A DNA stretch of 64,000 nt, taken from Pseudomonas sp. H9 (GTDB taxonomy: Bacteria; Pseudomonadota; Gammaproteobacteria; Pseudomonadales; Pseudomonadaceae). The stretch is taken from the NCBI RefSeq assembly GCF_004353925.1, contig NZ_SMOK01000022.1:62001-126000 (forward strand), written 5' to 3'. This document shows, one piece after another, positions 45,696 to 54,694 of the stretch (the first letter of the stretch is position 1; each line of letters opens with the position of its first letter). The notes under the pieces are model-generated. The model did not search any database. It worked only from the letters and a program-made list of their open reading frames with translations, and was not told the origin of the DNA. The translations under genes and the position numbers were made by a program.

Positions 45696-46218
45696 GTTTA
45701 CGGCGCCTGCCGGTGATCATCGACATCGGCAGGTTCTCTTTCAGTCGCAGGCTTTCGAACACCGCGGCGGCAATATGCAGGCAAACCAGCGCCAGCAAGG
45801 CGTTGGCCATGTACTCATGGATATCGCGCGGCATGTCTTCGCCCCAGAAGTAGTCCACTTCTTCCATCAGAAACCCGCTCAGGCCCAGGCCGAACATCAG
45901 TGCCAGCATCAGTACCATGACCAGTGCACCCAGCGGGGAATGGCCCAGTCGGTGGTAGTCTTCACCCGTTAACAGGGCCTTGAGATGCCACTTCAGCCGG
46001 CTCAGGGTCGGCCAGAAATCGTTCCAGCGCGCAGCCGGTGTGCCGACAAAGCCCCAGGCACCACGAGCCAGGACAATGGCAACGCCGTAATAGCCCAGCC
46101 AGCGATGCCAGCCATCGCCCTCTTCGGTAAAGAAGTAACCGCCGACAAACACCAACACCAATGACCAATGACAAATCCGCACCCAGGGGTCCCAGAGGCG
46201 CAGGGTGTCGTCGCTCAC
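45691..46218 (-). CDS. Cytochrome b561-type membrane di-heme protein
   Basis: A 175-residue four-helix protein of the bacterial b561 / Ni-Fe hydrogenase b subunit type. Heme-ligand histidines are visible in VRICHWSLVLVF, in the EDYHRLGHSPLG region and in LALVCLHIAAAVFESL. It probably shuttles electrons between quinol and a periplasmic partner. The start is a GTG two bases from the stop of the upstream PepSY gene. The last codon and the stop derive from a REP element (…RRRKR then TAG). Confidence 0.87.
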   Translation of the reverse strand: MSDDTLRLWDPWVRICHWSLVLVFVGGYFFTEEGDGWHRWLGYYGVAIVLARGAWGFVGTPAARWNDFWPTLSRLKWHLKALLTGEDYHRLGHSPLGALVMVLMLALMFGLGLSGFLMEEVDYFWGEDMPRDIHEYMANALLALVCLHIAAAVFESLRLKENLPMSMITGRRRKR

Positions 46219-46219
46219 T

Positions 46220-46483
46220 TCAATCGATCTCTTCTTTCACTTTCTTGCCACTGACCGGGTCAAAGTAGATTTCAACTTTGCGCTTGTCCTTGTCCCAGCC
46301 ATAGATCTCGTAGCAATTGCCATCGGTGACTTTGAATTTCTTGATTTCGTAGCCCTGGCTTTTCAAGGCTTGCTGAAAGGTGTCCGGATTTTGCCACTGA
46401 GCTTTGTCGGCGCTGGTGCATTCGGTTTTGGCCAGCGCCAACGGGCTTACGGCCAGCAGTGCCAGGAGTAGAACATTACGCAT
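46220..46483 (-). CDS. PepSY-domain periplasmic protein
   Basis: An 87-residue secreted protein: signal peptide (MRNVLLLALLAVSPLALA), a CTSADKAQW start and a PepSY-like second half (KFKVTDGNCYEIYGWDKD, then VEIYFDPVSGKKV). The two Cys may form a disulfide. Such small PepSY proteins often accompany cytochrome b561 genes, as here with only one base between the genes. Confidence 0.82.
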   Translation of the reverse strand: MRNVLLLALLAVSPLALAKTECTSADKAQWQNPDTFQQALKSQGYEIKKFKVTDGNCYEIYGWDKDKRKVEIYFDPVSGKKVKEEID

Positions 46484-46602
46484 GACGAGTCCTCGTGATT
46501 GTTAAGCACGCGGCAGCACAGCCATGAAGCCGGAGTGAGTGTGTGTCAGGGCGGGCGGCTTTGCGAATGCCGCATCAAGCCGTGGTGCCCTGGGATTGTT
46601 GG

Positions 46603-46827
46603 TCAACGAAAGCGTGGCAGGGGGCGGTCGACTTTCAGTGAGGTCAAGGTCTTCTTGACCAGCGCCTCATCTGCTTCCACCGCCTTGAGGCTGGCGCGGA
46701 TTCTGCCAGCTGCAGGTACGTCGCCCTGACGGTCGATCCAGTCGGCAATTTCTTTGCAGGCGCTGGCCAGCGTTGCTTGCCGGTGATCGATCAAAGTCAG
46801 CAGCGTAGTGATGTCTTTTTCGGACAT
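46603..46827 (-). CDS. Conserved small protein of unknown function
   Basis: A 74-residue, mostly helical, cytoplasmic protein without signal or membrane segments. It has an excellent ribosome site (AAAGGAGG before ATG at 46827). I do not recognise a family. It stands alone: 119 bases separate it from the PepSY gene downstream and the sotB gene diverges upstream. Confidence 0.7.
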   Translation of the reverse strand: MSEKDITTLLTLIDHRQATLASACKEIADWIDRQGDVPAAGRIRASLKAVEADEALVKKTLTSLKVDRPLPRFR

Positions 46828-47076
46828 GGTGCAATCCTCCTTTCGGCGATTTCAGTGTAGCAGTGCCCGGGAAATCTGCCGACGCCGGCCCGGCACTGTG
46901 GTTGTGACAGACCCGGGCCTGACGTACTATCCTTGCCAGCAAGCGATACCCCGCAGACTTATAACCAATTCCTCAGCGCACACGCTTCCACTCAGGGCCA
47001 ATGGCCGTGAGTGCTTCATGCTGGGCGCGCACTTGCGCCTGGCGTCTGCAATCGATCTGGAGTAACACCCCCACCG

Positions 47077-48279
47077 ATGACTACCCCCGAGGATGCGCGA
47101 GCCGGCAGCTGGCTCAGTGTAATTGCCCTGGCCCTGGCGGCTTTTATCTTCAACACCACTGAGTTCGTACCGGTGGCCCTGCTCAGTGACATTGGCGCCA
47201 GTTTCGACATGTCTACCGCTCAAGTCGGGCTGATGCTGACCATTTATGCCTGGGTGGTTGCGCTGGCATCGCTGCCGATGATGCTGCTGACCCGTAATGT
47301 CGAGCGGCGCAAGTTGCTGATGGTGATCTTTGTACTGTTCATCGTCAGCCATTTGCTGTCCGGGATGGCGCAAAGCTTTGCCACGCTGCTGGTCAGCCGT
47401 ATCGGTATCGCCCTGGCACACGCGGTGTTCTGGGCGATTACCGCGTCGCTGGCGGTGCGGGTGGCACCGCCAGGGCAGCAGGCCAAAGCGCTGGGCCTGT
47501 TGGCGACCGGTACCACACTGGCGATGGTCATGGGCATTCCGCTGGGCCGGGTGGTGGGAGAGGCGCTGGGCTGGCGCACCACCTTTCTGACCATTGCCGG
47601 GGTGGCGCTGGCGACTTTGATCTGCCTGGCCAAGTCGTTGCCGTTGCTGCCCAGCCAGAATTCCGGGTCGCTGCGTAGCGTGCCAGTGCTGTTCAAGCGC
47701 CCGGCATTGGTGACGGTGTACGTGCTGGTCGCGCTGGTGATTGCCGCGCAATTTACTGCGTACACCTACATCGAGCCGTTTGCCTTGAACGTTGCGCAGG
47801 TTAGCGCTGAGCATACGACCCTGTTGTTGCTGTTGTTTGGTGGCGCCGGAGTGTTTGGCTCGGTGCTGTTCAGCCGCTACAGCGAGCGTTTTCCCAATGG
47901 CTTCCTGCTGGCTGCCATTGCATTGCTGGCCAGCTGTCTTCTGTTGCTGATGCCGTTGTCGGGGGCGTTCATTCAGCTCGGTACCCTGAGCATGTTCTGG
48001 GGCGTCGCGATCATGTGCTTCAGCCTGGCGCTGCAATCGAAGGTATTGATTCTGGCGTCTGATGCCACGGATGTGGCGATGGCCATGTTTTCCGGGATCT
48101 ATAACATTGGAATCGGCGGCGGGGCGCTGATTGGCAGCCTGGTCAGCGTGCACTTGGGGGTGGCCAATATCGGGCTGGTCGGCGGCGCGCTGGCGCTGCT
48201 GGGGTTGCTGTTGTCTGCGCTGGCCACCTACCGATTTTCCAGGCCAACGGCTAGCGGGCTTGCCCGTGACCGCTCGTAG
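47077..48279 (+). CDS. sotB: Sugar efflux MFS transporter SotB
   Basis: A 400-residue, 12-helix major facilitator protein. The match to SotB/YdeA is strong: AAFIFNTTEFVPVALLSDI, LTIYAWVVALASLPMML, VERRKLL and LFRRPAL-type (here LFKRPALVTVYVL) blocks and ATDVAMAMFSGIYNIGIG near the C-terminus. SotB exports arabinose and IPTG-like sugars in E. coli. The ATG at 47077 gives the family length, though the GGAG upstream is rather far (13 bases). It converges tightly on the monooxygenase gene (9 bases). Confidence 0.9.
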   Translation: MTTPEDARAGSWLSVIALALAAFIFNTTEFVPVALLSDIGASFDMSTAQVGLMLTIYAWVVALASLPMMLLTRNVERRKLLMVIFVLFIVSHLLSGMAQSFATLLVSRIGIALAHAVFWAITASLAVRVAPPGQQAKALGLLATGTTLAMVMGIPLGRVVGEALGWRTTFLTIAGVALATLICLAKSLPLLPSQNSGSLRSVPVLFKRPALVTVYVLVALVIAAQFTAYTYIEPFALNVAQVSAEHTTLLLLLFGGAGVFGSVLFSRYSERFPNGFLLAAIALLASCLLLLMPLSGAFIQLGTLSMFWGVAIMCFSLALQSKVLILASDATDVAMAMFSGIYNIGIGGGALIGSLVSVHLGVANIGLVGGALALLGLLLSALATYRFSRPTASGLARDRS

Positions 48280-48288
48280 CGGGCTGTT

Positions 48289-49812
48289 TCAGCGCGGGTA
48301 GAGCCCGCGCTCTTCGAAGTAGGCCTCCAGTACTTGCGCATCACCATTGCTCCAGACACCGGCAACGTAGGTGTCTGGCCGGATCAGGTAGACCGCGTCG
48401 CGCACCAGGCCTGCAGCCTGATGCGCTTCGCTCCAGATGAACACGTCTACCGGGATGCCGTGGCCGCTGCACCATTGCACCAGGTTGGCGCTGACAGCGC
48501 CGTACACCTGCACTTGCCAGCACATCCGGTTTAGGCCCGCGAAGTTGTCGCGCCCGCCTTCGGCGACCCAGGGTAAGCGGTCACCGCCCTGCACGTGTCC
48601 GGCATTGCCGGTGCTTAACGGCATGTAGCGGTAGTTGAGGGCAATCTGCGAGACGCTGCGGAACAGAAACTCGCGCGCCGACCGGAACGCCACCAGCCTC
48701 GGGATCACCCTCGGCGCCAGGCGTGTGCGCAGCAAGGCGGCCAGGCGACCATCGGCGGTGACGAAGTTGAACACCTGGTCGGTGGTCGACACCAGGCGCT
48801 TGGCAAAGGCGCTGCGCTCAATTTCATAGGTGTCCAGCAGGGTGGGTTGCGCGTTGCCGTGCAGGACGCTGGCCAGTTTCCAGGCCAGGTTAATGGCATC
48901 GCCTATGCCGGTATTCATGCCCTGGCCACCGGCGGGGCTGTGAACATGCGCCGCATCCCCGAGGAGAAATGCATGCTGGCGGCCGAAGTGCTCGGCCACC
49001 CGGTGGTGCACGCGATAGGTGGAAAACCAGTTCACCTGCTCCACGTGAACGTGCAGGTGTTCGATGGCCCGACGGCTGACATCGGCGAACTGCAGTTGTT
49101 CGGCTTTCTCGGCACGTTCGTCGCGGACTGTACCGATCAGCCGTGCCCGGCCCGTGCCTGCCAGGGGGAACACAGCAAGGAAATCGGCTTCGTCCAGGTC
49201 GACATGCAGTTCGCCGTTGAGCGCCGGGCCTGAGGCCTGAACATCGGCGACATAAAACACCTGTTGATAGGTGCCACCGGGAAAACCAATGCCCAACGCC
49301 TTGCGCACGGTGGAGCGAGCACCGTCGCAACCGGCCAGGTAGCTTGCCTGGCAGAGCTGTTCCGGGCCGTCGCGATGCTGCAGGCGGGCGCTGACGCCTC
49401 GCCCATCCTGGTTCAGCTCCAGCAGTTCGGTTTCGCGCTCTACCTCAACGCCGAAACCCTGCAGGCGCTCGATCAGCAGCTTCTCGTGTTCATCCTGCGG
49501 GTAGATGTGCAAGAAGGGGTAGGGCGTAAAGCCGGCACCAATGGCGCTGAAGGGTAAATGCGCTGCCGCCTGGCCTTTGACCCAGAGATTGACCGCCGGC
49601 ACGCGGTGGCCCTGTTCAAGGACGGCGGCAGTCAGGTCCAATTGACGGTACAGCTCCAGGGTTCGTGCCTGTACTGCCAGGGCACGGGAGGTGGTGCCGG
49701 GGGCGGCGGTCTTGTCGATAATGCGTACCTTGACGCCCAACTTGCTTAGCCACAAGGCCAGCACCAGCCCGGTTGGGCCGGCACCTACAATCAACACCTC
49801 ACAGCGCTTCAT
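48289..49812 (-). CDS. FAD-dependent aromatic monooxygenase (PheA/UbiH-like)
   Basis: A 507-residue class A flavoprotein hydroxylase. The FAD-binding GAGPTGLVLALWLSKLG is at the N-terminus, the GCDGARSTVRKALG motif near residue 165 and the second FAD motif LLGDAAHVHSPAGGQGMN near residue 285. A C-terminal thioredoxin-like region follows, as in phenol or polyketide-type hydroxylases. It uses NAD(P)H and O2; the substrate is not evident. It lies 12 bases after the lysE gene, so the pair may oxidise and export a small compound. Confidence 0.87.
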   Translation of the reverse strand: MKRCEVLIVGAGPTGLVLALWLSKLGVKVRIIDKTAAPGTTSRALAVQARTLELYRQLDLTAAVLEQGHRVPAVNLWVKGQAAAHLPFSAIGAGFTPYPFLHIYPQDEHEKLLIERLQGFGVEVERETELLELNQDGRGVSARLQHRDGPEQLCQASYLAGCDGARSTVRKALGIGFPGGTYQQVFYVADVQASGPALNGELHVDLDEADFLAVFPLAGTGRARLIGTVRDERAEKAEQLQFADVSRRAIEHLHVHVEQVNWFSTYRVHHRVAEHFGRQHAFLLGDAAHVHSPAGGQGMNTGIGDAINLAWKLASVLHGNAQPTLLDTYEIERSAFAKRLVSTTDQVFNFVTADGRLAALLRTRLAPRVIPRLVAFRSAREFLFRSVSQIALNYRYMPLSTGNAGHVQGGDRLPWVAEGGRDNFAGLNRMCWQVQVYGAVSANLVQWCSGHGIPVDVFIWSEAHQAAGLVRDAVYLIRPDTYVAGVWSNGDAQVLEAYFEERGLYPR

Positions 49813-49824
49813 CGCGCGCGCTCC

Positions 49825-50439
49825 TCAGCGCTGGGCGAACGCCAGGTTCAAGCCCAGGCCGGCAAAGGATGCAGCAAAACCGCGGCGCAACCAGTCTTGT
49901 ACCCGTGGCGATTCAATCACCGCGCGCCGGAACAGGTTGGCCAGCAGACCGTACAACACAAACACCACGAAGGTCATGAGCATGAACACTCCGCTCAAGC
50001 TGAGCATCTGCCCGGTAACGGATCCGCCCTGAGGCGTGATGAACTGAGGCAGAAAGGCCAGAAAGAACAACGTCAGCTTGGGGTTGAGAATATTCAGCAG
50101 GCCGGCGCGCAGCATCAGGCTGCCAGCACTGCTCACCTTGGTGTTGCTATCGACGACAAAGGCCGAGCGATCGCGCCATGTAGCGTAGGCCAAGTATAGA
50201 AGGTAGGCCACACCGGCAAACTTCAGGGCCTGGAAGGCCACGGCGCTGGTGTGCAGGAGTGCGGACAAGCCGAGGATCGAAGCCAGCAGGTGCGGAATGA
50301 TGCCAGCGGTACATCCCAGTGCGGTATACAGACTGGCTTGTTTGCCGGCCACCAGCGCGGTGGAGATGGTCAGAATGACGCCGCTGCCCGGAATCAGCAC
50401 GACGATCAGGCAGGTGATAAGAAAATCCAGGCTCGGCAT
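49825..50439 (-). CDS. LysE/RhtB-family exporter
   Basis: A 204-residue inner-membrane protein with about six helices, showing LIPGSGVILTISTALVAGKQ near the start and the LLNILNPKLTLFFLAFLPQF signature in the middle. The family exports amino acids and related small molecules such as homoserine lactone. The ATG at 50439 has GGAG 9 bases upstream; an upstream ATG at 50454 is less well placed. It is the first gene of a two-gene unit with the monooxygenase. Confidence 0.88.
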   Translation of the reverse strand: MPSLDFLITCLIVVLIPGSGVILTISTALVAGKQASLYTALGCTAGIIPHLLASILGLSALLHTSAVAFQALKFAGVAYLLYLAYATWRDRSAFVVDSNTKVSSAGSLMLRAGLLNILNPKLTLFFLAFLPQFITPQGGSVTGQMLSLSGVFMLMTFVVFVLYGLLANLFRRAVIESPRVQDWLRRGFAASFAGLGLNLAFAQR

Positions 50440-50886
50440 TGTAGGGCGCTCCATGCGGTATCAAAGGCTGAAGAATTCAACACAGGTGTTCAAGATCATT
50501 AACATACACCTGACCTCACTCAGTATTCCAGCGTTTACATAACCGGGTGTTGAGTCAATTGCAGGGCTGCCTCTTATGTGGGAATAAGATAGGGTCGCAA
50601 AGTTTGTAAGCTAGTATTTCGGATTTGCGCAGTGTCTGAAGTGAACTAGCATTTAATAAGTCGTGTTTTTGGATTGGATCCATAACGTCGGTGATGGGCG
50701 GCTCAGTGTAAAGCCCGTGTTACACCATCTCATTAAGATTGAATGTTTGGCGTGTTTAGCTATTTAGTTTTCGTGGGTGTAATGACAGCCAAATGAGTTT
50801 TATTATTTTTTAGGGGGTGAATTAGAAATTCCAACTGTGCAGGTGTGTTGAAGTGCTTGATGGCCGGAGCACTTGGGAGAACGGTA
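50440..50886. promoter_or_regulatory. Intergenic control region lysE / ECF sigma gene
   Basis: About 440 bases, more AT-rich than the flanks, with no credible gene. A GAACT (50643-50647) followed by CGT (50662-50664) is reminiscent of an ECF -35/-10 pair but its spacing is short, so an autoregulated promoter is only a guess. Confidence 0.35.
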
Positions 50887-51492
50887 GTGGACAATGAGCA
50901 TGATCTGATAGAGCGGCTACGCAGCGGTGATGCTCATGCGCTGGAGAGCCTGGTCAAAACGCATCATGCATTTCTCATCACACTTGTTACACCACTGGTC
51001 GGCCCGGATGCTGCCGATGACGTCGCTCAGGAAACCTGGTTGAAGGCTGTCGTGGCCGTCAGCCTGTTTGAGGGGCGTTCAAAATTTCGTACGTGGCTGG
51101 CAAGAATTGCTATCAACGAAGCACATTCAATCAATCGGCGCAAAGGACGTGAGATTTCTCTCGACGGCTGGGGCTTTGATCATTACTCGCCGATCATTTC
51201 CAGCGTCGATAAGTATGACGCTTGGCTGTCACCCTCCAGGCAAGCGCACCATGAGGGCCCGGAGGAACTGCTCGCTGAAGTTGAACTGCATGCCTATATC
51301 CGTAAGCAATTGCACGATTTACCGATGGCCCAGCGAAATGTGGTAATCATGCGCGAGTTTGGAGGGCTCGAATTCAAAGAAATTGCCAGTGCCCTGGGAA
51401 TGACAGAAGGCAATGTGCGTGTCCAGTTGCACCGTGGACGTCAGCGTATACAGGCTATGCTCAGCCGTTTTCAGGACCAAGACCGATCTTGA
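50887..51492 (+). CDS. Orphan ECF-type RNA polymerase sigma factor
   Basis: A ~201-residue group 4 sigma factor. Region 2 includes LVGPDAADDVAQETWLKA and FRTWLARIAINEAHS; region 4 includes LPMAQRNVVIMREFGGLEFKEIASALGMTEGNVRVQLHRGRQ. Between them lies a variable linker (SLDGWGFDHYSPIISS). I place the start at the GTG at 50887 (GGGAG 8 bases upstream); ATG 50860 and GTG 50845 would add 9 or 14 residues. No anti-sigma factor is encoded beside it. The next gene is a small secreted protein on the other strand. Confidence 0.88.
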   Translation: MDNEHDLIERLRSGDAHALESLVKTHHAFLITLVTPLVGPDAADDVAQETWLKAVVAVSLFEGRSKFRTWLARIAINEAHSINRRKGREISLDGWGFDHYSPIISSVDKYDAWLSPSRQAHHEGPEELLAEVELHAYIRKQLHDLPMAQRNVVIMREFGGLEFKEIASALGMTEGNVRVQLHRGRQRIQAMLSRFQDQDRS

Positions 51493-51548
51493 GTGATCAC
51501 CAACCCGGCATCAGGGCACGTCCCTGTGCGCTCGGTCAGTGTCGGCGT

Positions 51549-51875
51549 TCAATGCGCACTGCGGTATTCTTCTCGGTCTCTGATGATGGGGGAAGTTAAC
51601 CGTGGATCAGGTTCGTTAGTTTGTGGAAGTGCTTCTTCTGTTGTTGTTACACCGGAAGCAGTAGGCTGTTCCTTGACCATCTGCACATAACGTTCGCCCG
51701 CGTTTTGATCGAATTGACTTCTTGCTGCTGCATTATCCATGTGATAGTCGATCAATCTATCGCTGCCGCCTTCGGCAAGTAACAGTACATTGTTATTGGT
51801 TGTATTCGCTGCGGAGCCGATACTACTAAAAAGGGCAGCCGCTAACACTACCGACATTTTAAATATCAGTTTCAT
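51549..51875 (-). CDS. Small secreted protein of unknown function
   Basis: A 108-residue protein with a clear signal peptide (MKLIFKMSVVLAAALFSSIGSAA) and a hydrophilic, probably disordered mature part (NTTNNNVLLLAEGG, then many Glu, Gln and Thr). No Cys and no known domain. GAGGGA precedes the ATG at 51875. It lies between, and is convergent with, the ECF sigma gene and diverges from the LapG-like gene. A link with either neighbour is a guess. Confidence 0.7.
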   Translation of the reverse strand: MKLIFKMSVVLAAALFSSIGSAANTTNNNVLLLAEGGSDRLIDYHMDNAAARSQFDQNAGERYVQMVKEQPTASGVTTTEEALPQTNEPDPRLTSPIIRDREEYRSAH

Positions 51876-52069
51876 GATGAATTCCCTCAGAAAGCTCAAG
51901 CGCTTGAGGTGTGCTATTCATAGACGCACGAGCATCCGCTTTGTTACAGCTGACTTTTGCAGTTTTTCCGACGGATGCACCTTGCTTGCCAATATGTCAT
52001 GCCTTATGGTGCGAATCGTTTTTAGGCGGTCGGTCTGTAGGAACCATTGCTTATTAAGTGAGGTACTGC

Positions 52070-52834
52070 TTGATAAAACGCTATGCCCTTATTTCCAAAT
52101 GTAGTGGTGAACGAGTAATTCGATTTCTTTCCGCTATTGTGCTCGGTTGTGGAATTGTGTGGGGAAGCGCTGTTGCCGCTCCACAGACGCAGAACACAGC
52201 GCCGATACAGACCAGCCTGCAGCGTCAGGACGCACTGCAGCGCATCAGCGACTGGCGTGCTTTGATCAGCGAGTCAAGCCATCTCTCGGATCACGAAAAG
52301 CTACGGCGAGTGAATGATTTCTTCAATCGCACGATCCGCTATGGCGAAGACATCGACATCTGGAAAAAAGCTGATTATTGGGCGTCGCCCATGGAAACCC
52401 TGGAAATGGGCATGGGTGACTGCGAAGACTTTGCGTTGGCAAAGTTCTTCACGCTGCAGCAGCTCGGTATTGCAGACAGTCATTTACGCATGGTCTACGC
52501 GACACAAACGTCAACACAGCAAGCGCATATGGTGCTGGGCTACTGGGCGGATGCTGATGCCCAACCGGTGGTGTTGGACAACCTTGAGAACGCCATACTG
52601 CCAATCGCCCAACGCAATGATTTAGCAGTGAGATTTGCTTTTGATGAGCTGGGCCTGTACAGCTTCGATCATGAGCGTCTGCAGCGGGTAAGCGGTGTCG
52701 GGCAGTTGCCGAACTGGCAGCCCTTGTTGCAACGGGCCAAGCGTGAGGAAGCGGAAGTAGCTGCTAATCAGGCAAACGGCACCCCGCCAAACCTGATGAT
52801 GTCAGCGCTGAGGACCACTGAGCCTAAGCGCTGA
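52070..52834 (+). CDS. LapG-like periplasmic transglutaminase-like cysteine protease (BTLCP)
   Basis: A 254-residue secreted protein: N-terminal signal region ending near GSAVAA, then the bacterial transglutaminase-like cysteine proteinase fold. The Cys-His-Asp triad is complete: C118 in GMGDCEDFALAKFF, H153 in QQAHMVLGYW and D170 in PVVLDNLE, with spacings close to those of P. fluorescens LapG. LapG cuts the N-terminus of the LapA adhesin when LapD lets it go at low c-di-GMP. No lapD or adhesin gene is in the window. The start is a TTG with GTGAGG 6 bases upstream; a GTG at 52058 is the alternative. Confidence 0.83.
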   Translation: MIKRYALISKCSGERVIRFLSAIVLGCGIVWGSAVAAPQTQNTAPIQTSLQRQDALQRISDWRALISESSHLSDHEKLRRVNDFFNRTIRYGEDIDIWKKADYWASPMETLEMGMGDCEDFALAKFFTLQQLGIADSHLRMVYATQTSTQQAHMVLGYWADADAQPVVLDNLENAILPIAQRNDLAVRFAFDELGLYSFDHERLQRVSGVGQLPNWQPLLQRAKREEAEVAANQANGTPPNLMMSALRTTEPKR

Positions 52835-53062
52835 TCAGTCGGCCTTGGCGCGCACGATGCGCCCGCTTTTGATCTCGTCGGCATAGGCATGCAGTTTGTC
52901 GGAGTCTTTGTACAAACGGTTCATCAGGTGCAGCACGGCGACCACATCGACGCCGTCGATGCGCTCGGCCAGACGGCTGATTTCGCCTGCGGTGCGCTCA
53001 AGGTTGGTGGCAACGCTTTTCAGGTCGCGCTTGAGTTCGGCGGATGATTTTTTCAGGGCCAT
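52835..53062 (-). CDS. Conserved small helical protein of unknown function
   Basis: A 75-residue cytoplasmic protein, almost all helix, rich in Lys, Glu and Leu (for example SSAELKRDLKSVATNLERT). The ATG at 53062 has GAGGAGG 5 bases upstream. Its stop codon lies directly against that of the LapG-like gene. A REP pair separates it from the formate dehydrogenase operon, so it is probably transcribed with or after fdhE. I do not recognise a family. Confidence 0.7.
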   Translation of the reverse strand: MALKKSSAELKRDLKSVATNLERTAGEISRLAERIDGVDVVAVLHLMNRLYKDSDKLHAYADEIKSGRIVRAKAD

Positions 53063-53087
53063 GGGACCTCCTCAGATAGTGGCTTTA

Positions 53088-53136
53088 ATCGCGGGGCAAG
53101 CCCGCTCCCACAGTGGGAGCGGGCTTGCCCCGCGAT
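53088..53136. repeat. REP pair (inverted) after fdhE
   Basis: TCGCGGGGCAAGCCCGCTCC and GGAGCGGGCTTGCCCCGCGA are separated by only a few bases, so the transcript can fold into one long hairpin. It begins a few bases after the fdhE stop (53142-53144). Confidence 0.85.
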
Positions 53137-53141
53137 GGTTT

Positions 53142-54053
53142 CTAGCCGGGAAACAGAAACGGACTGATCCCACTACGGCCATACCCTTCACGCTCCACCT
53201 CGGCATCCAGCGCCAGGGAGGCAAGGTCGTCGGCCAGCAATTCCAGATCACGGTCCTTTTCCGGGTAGAAGACTTTCAGGTAGCTGTGACAATCGTTGCA
53301 GCTTTCAGCTTTGACCGCGGCATCCTGCCGTTCCAGCGACCAGTAGTCCAGCGCGCCGGTGGCTTCGCAGTTGCTGCACTTGACCCGGACCATATGCCAG
53401 CGGCACTCACACAGGCTGCACTGCAAGTAACGCAAGCCTGCTTGCGCACCGGTCATCACCACACTGGCCAGCGGCGCGCTGGCACACACCGGGCAGTGCT
53501 GGCGCTGTTCGCCCAAATGCGCACTGGCCGAGGCGGGCAGTGCGCTGGCCAATTGAGTGAAGTACAGCGATAGGGCAGCCCACACAAACAACGCCCGGCC
53601 GCTGCCGACCTGCTCATAGCCACCGGCCAGCAAGGCGCTGGCGAGGTCTTCCAATTGCTCAGGGGGGAGCCCGCGCAAGCCGTCCAGGGTGATACGGACC
53701 GCTGTGCTGGCGTCAGGATAAAGCTGCTCGATCACTCCCTGCAGCAATTGCTGCCAATAGTGGTCGCGCGGATAGTCGCCGCTGGCCAGCGGTGCCCGTC
53801 CGTGACCCAGTCGTTCAACCAGCGAGGCTTTGAGTGCCTCGGGCAGTGGCATGCGCTCCAGCAACTGTTGCTGGGTGTCGGCCAGTTGTGCGCAGAAGCT
53901 CAGGTAATCAGCCATGGCGTTCCCTACGGCCAGCGCGCGCAGACGTGCTGCGCGTTTGGCGTAACGGTCTTTGAGCGACGGCAGCAGGACCGGGATGATC
54001 TCGTTGACCCCGCCGGTCGGCGTCTGCACGGCCGTCATCTGAATGCTGCTCAT
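53142..54053 (-). CDS. fdhE: Formate dehydrogenase accessory protein FdhE
   Basis: A 303-residue cytoplasmic maturation factor for membrane formate dehydrogenases. The four rubredoxin-like CXXC motifs are present: CPVCAS, CSLCECRW, CSNCEATG and CNDCHSY, which bind iron. It acts on the catalytic subunit before Tat export. The start overlaps the fdoI stop (ATGA). selA and selB, which follow fdhE in some pseudomonads, are not here. Confidence 0.93.
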   Translation of the reverse strand: MSSIQMTAVQTPTGGVNEIIPVLLPSLKDRYAKRAARLRALAVGNAMADYLSFCAQLADTQQQLLERMPLPEALKASLVERLGHGRAPLASGDYPRDHYWQQLLQGVIEQLYPDASTAVRITLDGLRGLPPEQLEDLASALLAGGYEQVGSGRALFVWAALSLYFTQLASALPASASAHLGEQRQHCPVCASAPLASVVMTGAQAGLRYLQCSLCECRWHMVRVKCSNCEATGALDYWSLERQDAAVKAESCNDCHSYLKVFYPEKDRDLELLADDLASLALDAEVEREGYGRSGISPFLFPG

Positions 54054-54694
54054 GGCTTGCTCCCGGTTTTGCCCTGCTTGCTGATCTGCCGGTACCAGCG
54101 GTCATGGTGGGTTTTGGCCCAGGTACGGCTGACGTAACCGGTGACCATGCCGCGAATCGACCCTTTGACCCAGAACGCCAGGTAGGCATGGCCAATGATC
54201 AGCAAGATCAGGCTGATGCCGGCAACCGCATGCACCAGCAGGCCGATGCGGATGGCAGGGATGGAGAACAGAGGTGCGAAGTACGGGCGCCAGATCACCA
54301 CACCGCTGAGCAGCAGCACGGTGATCAGGCTCATGATCCCCCAGAACAACACCTTCTGCCCGGCGTTGTACTTGCCGATGTTCAAGGCCGGGTCATGCTT
54401 GCCGGCCAGCACCTGCTTGACGTTCTTGAACCACTGCAGGTCTTCGCGTTCCGGCAGGTTGTAACGCACGAAGCGCACGAACAGGAACATCAGCAGCACG
54501 AACACCACGACGCCAAAGAACGGATGAAGGATGCGTGCCAGCTGCGGGGTGCCGAACACCGCATTGAGGCCGTTGAACGACGGGAAGAACCACGACAGCC
54601 CCGACAACGCCACGGCGATAAAGCAGATCACCATGAACCAGTGGCAGGCACGGTCGATAAAGCGGGTGCGCAGGATCAGTTTGTCGGTGTTCAT
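54050..54694 (-). CDS. fdoI: Formate dehydrogenase cytochrome b556 (gamma) subunit
   Basis: A 214-residue inner-membrane di-heme cytochrome with four helices. Heme ligands are in DRACHWFMVICF, ARILHPFFGV and LLIIGHAYLAFW. It takes electrons from the FdoH iron-sulfur clusters to quinone. Length and position match the FdnI/FdoI family. It overlaps both fdoH (ATGA) and fdhE. Confidence 0.93.
   Translation of the reverse strand: MNTDKLILRTRFIDRACHWFMVICFIAVALSGLSWFFPSFNGLNAVFGTPQLARILHPFFGVVVFVLLMFLFVRFVRYNLPEREDLQWFKNVKQVLAGKHDPALNIGKYNAGQKVLFWGIMSLITVLLLSGVVIWRPYFAPLFSIPAIRIGLLVHAVAGISLILLIIGHAYLAFWVKGSIRGMVTGYVSRTWAKTHHDRWYRQISKQGKTGSKP

Noticed and set aside
46927..48153. A 408-codon Gln/Arg/His-rich frame opposite sotB
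   Set aside because: Low-complexity composition is what the complement of a hydrophobic membrane protein gene gives; sotB is well supported.
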